Assembly (NCBI GenBank): GCA_015065205.1
Contig: SVQS01000093.1
Span: 1-7,175 of the forward strand
DNA from: Oscillospiraceae bacterium
GTDB lineage: Bacteria > Bacillota > Clostridia > Oscillospirales > CAG-272
Direction: 5' to 3'
DNA: 7,175 nucleotides
Below are positions 5,277-7,175 of the stretch, in pieces. The position numbers and the translations under genes are program-made. Each line of letters begins with the position of its first letter. Position 1 is the first letter of the stretch. Under the pieces are notes generated by a model. It was not told where the DNA came from and searched no databases. It saw only the letters and a program-made list of their open reading frames with translations.

Positions 5277-5313
5277 CCCCAACATCAAACGGTGTTGGGG
5301 AGTTTTCTTTTTT
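5277..5313 (+). terminator. Intrinsic terminator after the XRE gene
   Basis: CCCCAACATC (5277-5286) pairs with GGTGTTGGGG (5291-5300), with one T-G wobble and the loop AAAC. It is followed by AG and a T-rich run TTTTCTTTTTT (5303-5313). Confidence 0.93.
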
Positions 5314-5315
5314 GC

Positions 5316-5344
5316 TTGCAAAATCTCTCGAAAAATGCTATAAT
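5316..5344 (+). promoter_or_regulatory. Promoter of the HAD hydrolase gene
   Basis: TTGCAA (5316-5321), a 17-base spacer and TATAAT (5339-5344) preceded by TGC form an extended -10 promoter right after the upstream terminator. Confidence 0.88.
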
Positions 5345-5360
5345 GTTATTGAAAACAATC

Positions 5361-5374
5361 CCCGCGCAAGCGGG
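5361..5374 (+). other. Small GNRA hairpin in the leader of the HAD gene
   Basis: CCCGC (5361-5365) pairs with GCGGG (5370-5374) around a GCAA tetraloop of the stable GNRA class. It sits in the short 5' leader directly before the ribosome binding site GGGAGG (5378-5383), leaving the site itself free. It may protect the transcript end or influence translation; no ligand-binding motif is seen. Confidence 0.6.
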
Positions 5375-5388
5375 AAAGGGAGGCTTTT

Positions 5389-6072
5389 ATGAAAATCCGT
5401 GGTGCAATTTTTGATATGGACGGAACACTTGTCGATTCCTTGTCTTTTTGGGATTGCTTTTGGCGCGATATGGGCGAGCGTTATTTTGGAGACTCAACCT
5501 TCCGTATGGATCCGGTGCATTTTGATACCTACGTCCGAACGATGATCTTCAGCCAAGCCATTTCCTATCTTCACGGATATCTCAATGTTCCTTGTTCTGC
5601 CGAGGAATTTGACAGCTTTGCCGCGCGGTACGTGGAGCATTTTTATCGCACCGTTGTCACGGCGAAGCCGGGAGCGGTGGAGCTTTTGACCGCTTTGCGC
5701 GAGCGTGGTGTGCGTATCTGTCTTGCGTCTGCCACCGACCGCCATTACCTTGATATTGCACTTGAGAGCTGCGGACTTGCGGAATTTTTTACGCCTGAAA
5801 CGATTATCTCTTGCTCGGATGTTGGTGTGGGCAAGGAGAAGCCCGACGTGTTTTTGATGGCCCTAAAGGTTATGGGAACTCCCCTTGCCGAAACTGCTGT
5901 GTTTGAGGATTCCGCACTCGCTTTGGAAACGGCGAAGAATGCAGGCTTTGTAACCGTTGGCGTTTATGACAGTCATCAAACCGCAGGGGAACGACTTTTT
6001 GCCGCATCCGATATTTATCTGGGACAGGGGAGTGCGCTTGATAGTGTATTGACACAAATTGAGACAGAGTAA
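5389..6072 (+). CDS. HAD-superfamily hydrolase (subfamily IA, beta-phosphoglucomutase/phosphatase-like)
   Basis: The 227-residue length is typical of the subfamily. Motif I is FDMDGTLVDS (residues 8-17) with the nucleophile D9 and the acid/base D11. A helical C1 cap follows at roughly residues 18-85. Motif II is LASAT with S114. Motif III is GKEKPDVF with K149. Motif IV is VFEDSALALETAKNAGF with E173 and D174 for magnesium. All catalytic positions are present, so it should be an active phosphatase or phosphomutase. The aromatic-rich cap (SFWDCFWRDMGERYF) gives no clear substrate. The start has GGGAGG (5378-5383) five bases upstream. The gene is alone: it has its own promoter, and a consensus promoter follows before miaA. 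Confidence 0.92.
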   Translation: MKIRGAIFDMDGTLVDSLSFWDCFWRDMGERYFGDSTFRMDPVHFDTYVRTMIFSQAISYLHGYLNVPCSAEEFDSFAARYVEHFYRTVVTAKPGAVELLTALRERGVRICLASATDRHYLDIALESCGLAEFFTPETIISCSDVGVGKEKPDVFLMALKVMGTPLAETAVFEDSALALETAKNAGFVTVGVYDSHQTAGERLFAASDIYLGQGSALDSVLTQIETE

Positions 6073-6096
6073 TTGCTGTTAAAAAGGCAATCTTCC

Positions 6097-6125
6097 TTGA
6101 CAAAACCCGCGACATATTGTATAAT
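6097..6125 (+). promoter_or_regulatory. Consensus promoter of miaA
   Basis: TTGACA (6097-6102), a 17-base spacer and TATAAT (6120-6125) match the sigma-A consensus completely. Transcription should start near 6132, giving a leader of about 60 bases. Confidence 0.93.
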
Positions 6126-6146
6126 GATACTATAAAGATTCTAAAA

Positions 6147-6184
6147 TGGGGCGGTATGCGCCCCAAATTTTCAAGCTTTTGGGG
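6147..6184 (+). promoter_or_regulatory. Leader of miaA with two mutually exclusive hairpins
   Basis: Hairpin A pairs TGGGGCG (6147-6153) with CGCCCCA (6159-6165) around GTATG. Hairpin B pairs CCCCAAA (6161-6167) with TTTGGGG (6178-6184) around ten bases. Both use the CCCC at 6161-6164, so only one can form. Hairpin B covers the first part of the ribosome binding site GGGGAGGGG (6181-6189); hairpin A leaves it open. A short TTTT after hairpin A could also give weak termination. Hairpin A is richer in GC and should be favoured by default. A regulatory role is inference from pairing alone. Confidence 0.5.
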
Positions 6185-6192
6185 AGGGGACT

Positions 6193-7161
6193 ATGGCAAC
6201 TGAACAAAAAATCAAAATTCTTGCCGTAGTTGGCCCCACGGCAAGCGGAAAAACGGCTGTTTCGGTCGAGCTGGCGAGGCGTCTTGGCGGCGAGGTTGTA
6301 TCCTGTGACTCAATGCAGGTCTATCGCCGCATGAACATTGGTACGGCAAAGCCGACCGAAGAAGAAAAGCGCGGTATTCCGCATCATCTTATAGACGTGG
6401 TCGAACCCGATGCTCCTTTCTCCTGTGCCGAATACGTAACGGCGGCAAGTGAAGCTGTAAAAGAGATTGCTTCTCGCGGTAAATTACCGATTCTCTGTGG
6501 CGGAACCGGTCTCTATCTTGACCGTTTTTTGTGTGGCGAGATGGAAGAAACCCACGCCGATGAGGGCTTGCGCGCATCTCTTTTCGCGTTCGCCGAAAGA
6601 GAAGGCGTCGAGGCTTTGCACGCACGCTTGCGCGAGGTCGATCCCGAAAGTGCTGATGCCATTCATCCAAATAATGTGAAACGTGTTGTCCGCGCGCTTG
6701 AAATTTATGAGCAAACGGGCATTTCAAAAAGTGAATTCGACCGTCGCTCACAGGTGGGAGAATCCCCCTATGAAGCAATCGTTATCGGTTTGCACTATCC
6801 GCGTCGCGAGGTACTCTATGAGCGCATCAACCGTCGCGTAGACAGTATGCTTTCGGATGGACTCCTTGCGGAGACCAAACAGCTCTTGGACGAGGGCGTG
6901 TTTGACGTCAATCTCACCGCTGCACAAGCCATCGGCTACAAGGAGCTACTTGGTTATCTTGATGGGCGCGAAACGCTTACAGAGGCTACCGAAAACCTCA
7001 AAACCGCCACCCGTCGCTATGCCAAGCGCCAGCTGACTTGGTTCTCGGCAAAGCCCTACGTCGAGTGGGTGGATATGGAAAAAGACGGTGTGCTTCGCTC
7101 TCTTGACGACGTTTGCAATGCGATTATCGCTCGTTTTCAAAACGGGGAGGGCAGAGCATGA
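6193..7161 (+). CDS. miaA: tRNA dimethylallyltransferase
   Basis: Transfers a dimethylallyl group from dimethylallyl diphosphate to A37 of tRNAs that read codons starting with U, making i6A, which stabilises codon pairing. The family signatures are clear: P-loop GPTASGKT (14-21), DSMQVYR (39-45), GTAKPT (50-55), PHHLIDV (63-69), GGTGLYLDRF (103-112), and AQAIGYKE (244-251), followed by the RRYAKRQLTWF segment near the C-terminus. The length of 322 residues is normal. The start at 6193 has GGAGG (6183-6187) in front. Its stop codon overlaps the ATG of the next gene in an ATGA, indicating translational coupling in one operon. The leader may be structured. Confidence 0.97.
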   Translation: MATEQKIKILAVVGPTASGKTAVSVELARRLGGEVVSCDSMQVYRRMNIGTAKPTEEEKRGIPHHLIDVVEPDAPFSCAEYVTAASEAVKEIASRGKLPILCGGTGLYLDRFLCGEMEETHADEGLRASLFAFAEREGVEALHARLREVDPESADAIHPNNVKRVVRALEIYEQTGISKSEFDRRSQVGESPYEAIVIGLHYPRREVLYERINRRVDSMLSDGLLAETKQLLDEGVFDVNLTAAQAIGYKELLGYLDGRETLTEATENLKTATRRYAKRQLTWFSAKPYVEWVDMEKDGVLRSLDDVCNAIIARFQNGEGRA

Positions 7162-7175
7162 CACGAAAAGCATTC
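7158..7175 (+). CDS. Start of a further gene, cut by the window end
   Basis: An ATG at 7158-7160 overlaps the miaA stop and has GGGGAGG (7144-7150) seven bases upstream. Only MTRKAF is visible, which is too short to identify. The ATGA overlap and good ribosome binding site indicate that it is cotranscribed with miaA. Confidence 0.65.

Noticed and set aside
5359..5374. CCCCGCGCAAGCGGG resembles the stem of type I-E CRISPR repeats.
   Set aside because: Only one copy is present, with no second repeat or spacer and no cas gene. It lies in the short leader of the HAD gene and reads best as a GNRA hairpin.
6072..6096. A possible terminator after the HAD gene (ATTGC / GCAAT around ten bases).
   Set aside because: The stem has only five mostly weak pairs and no real T-run follows, so I cannot support it.

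Overview
The window looks like a chromosomal piece of a Gram-positive, Clostridia-type bacterium, probably a gut commensal. The reasons are strong AGGAGG-type ribosome binding sites, sigma-A promoters with 17-base spacers and frequent extended -10 elements, intrinsic terminators, a purine riboswitch, and a TGS-domain nucleoside kinase of the kind found in Clostridia and Thermotogae. I cannot name a species. Coding density is high and there are no transposases, phage structural genes, tRNA or rRNA genes, or CRISPR arrays.

Layout from left to right. (1) 1-943, minus: nagA (N-acetylglucosamine-6-phosphate deacetylase), with its 3' end beyond the window. (2) 944-1185: a divergent control region with one strong promoter in each direction and two inverted repeats. 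(3) 1186-2178, plus: a membrane-anchored SGNH/SASA-type carbohydrate esterase. (4) 2184-2335: a strong promoter, a purine riboswitch aptamer of the C74 (guanine) type, and an intrinsic terminator whose 5' arm is the 3' half of the aptamer. (5) 2356-2955 and 2972-4669, plus: a two-gene operon behind the riboswitch, encoding a small YgjV-like membrane protein fused to a GNAT-like domain and then a TGS / ThrRS-like / uridine-kinase-like nucleoside kinase. A bidirectional terminator follows. (6) 4721-5269: two tiny divergent XRE regulators around a compact operator/promoter region with two near-identical palindromes. (7) 5389-6072, plus: a HAD phosphatase/phosphomutase-like gene with its own promoter. 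(8) 6193-7161, plus: miaA (tRNA dimethylallyltransferase) behind a consensus promoter and a structured leader. It overlaps by 4 bases the start of a further gene cut off by the window edge.

The most interesting element is the riboswitch operon. The aptamer carries the guanine-specifying C, but its geometry is that of an ON switch: the terminator consumes P3, J3/1 and P1, so ligand binding should prevent termination. Most characterised guanine riboswitches switch genes off. The controlled genes are also unusual, being a membrane/GNAT-like protein of unknown role and a putative nucleoside kinase, which hints at a purine-linked function. The second point of interest is the divergent XRE pair, whose -35 boxes overlap and whose two spacers each hold one copy of the palindrome ATACTCA-N5-TGAGTAT. 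This is the layout of a small bistable switch, but without visible phage genes.
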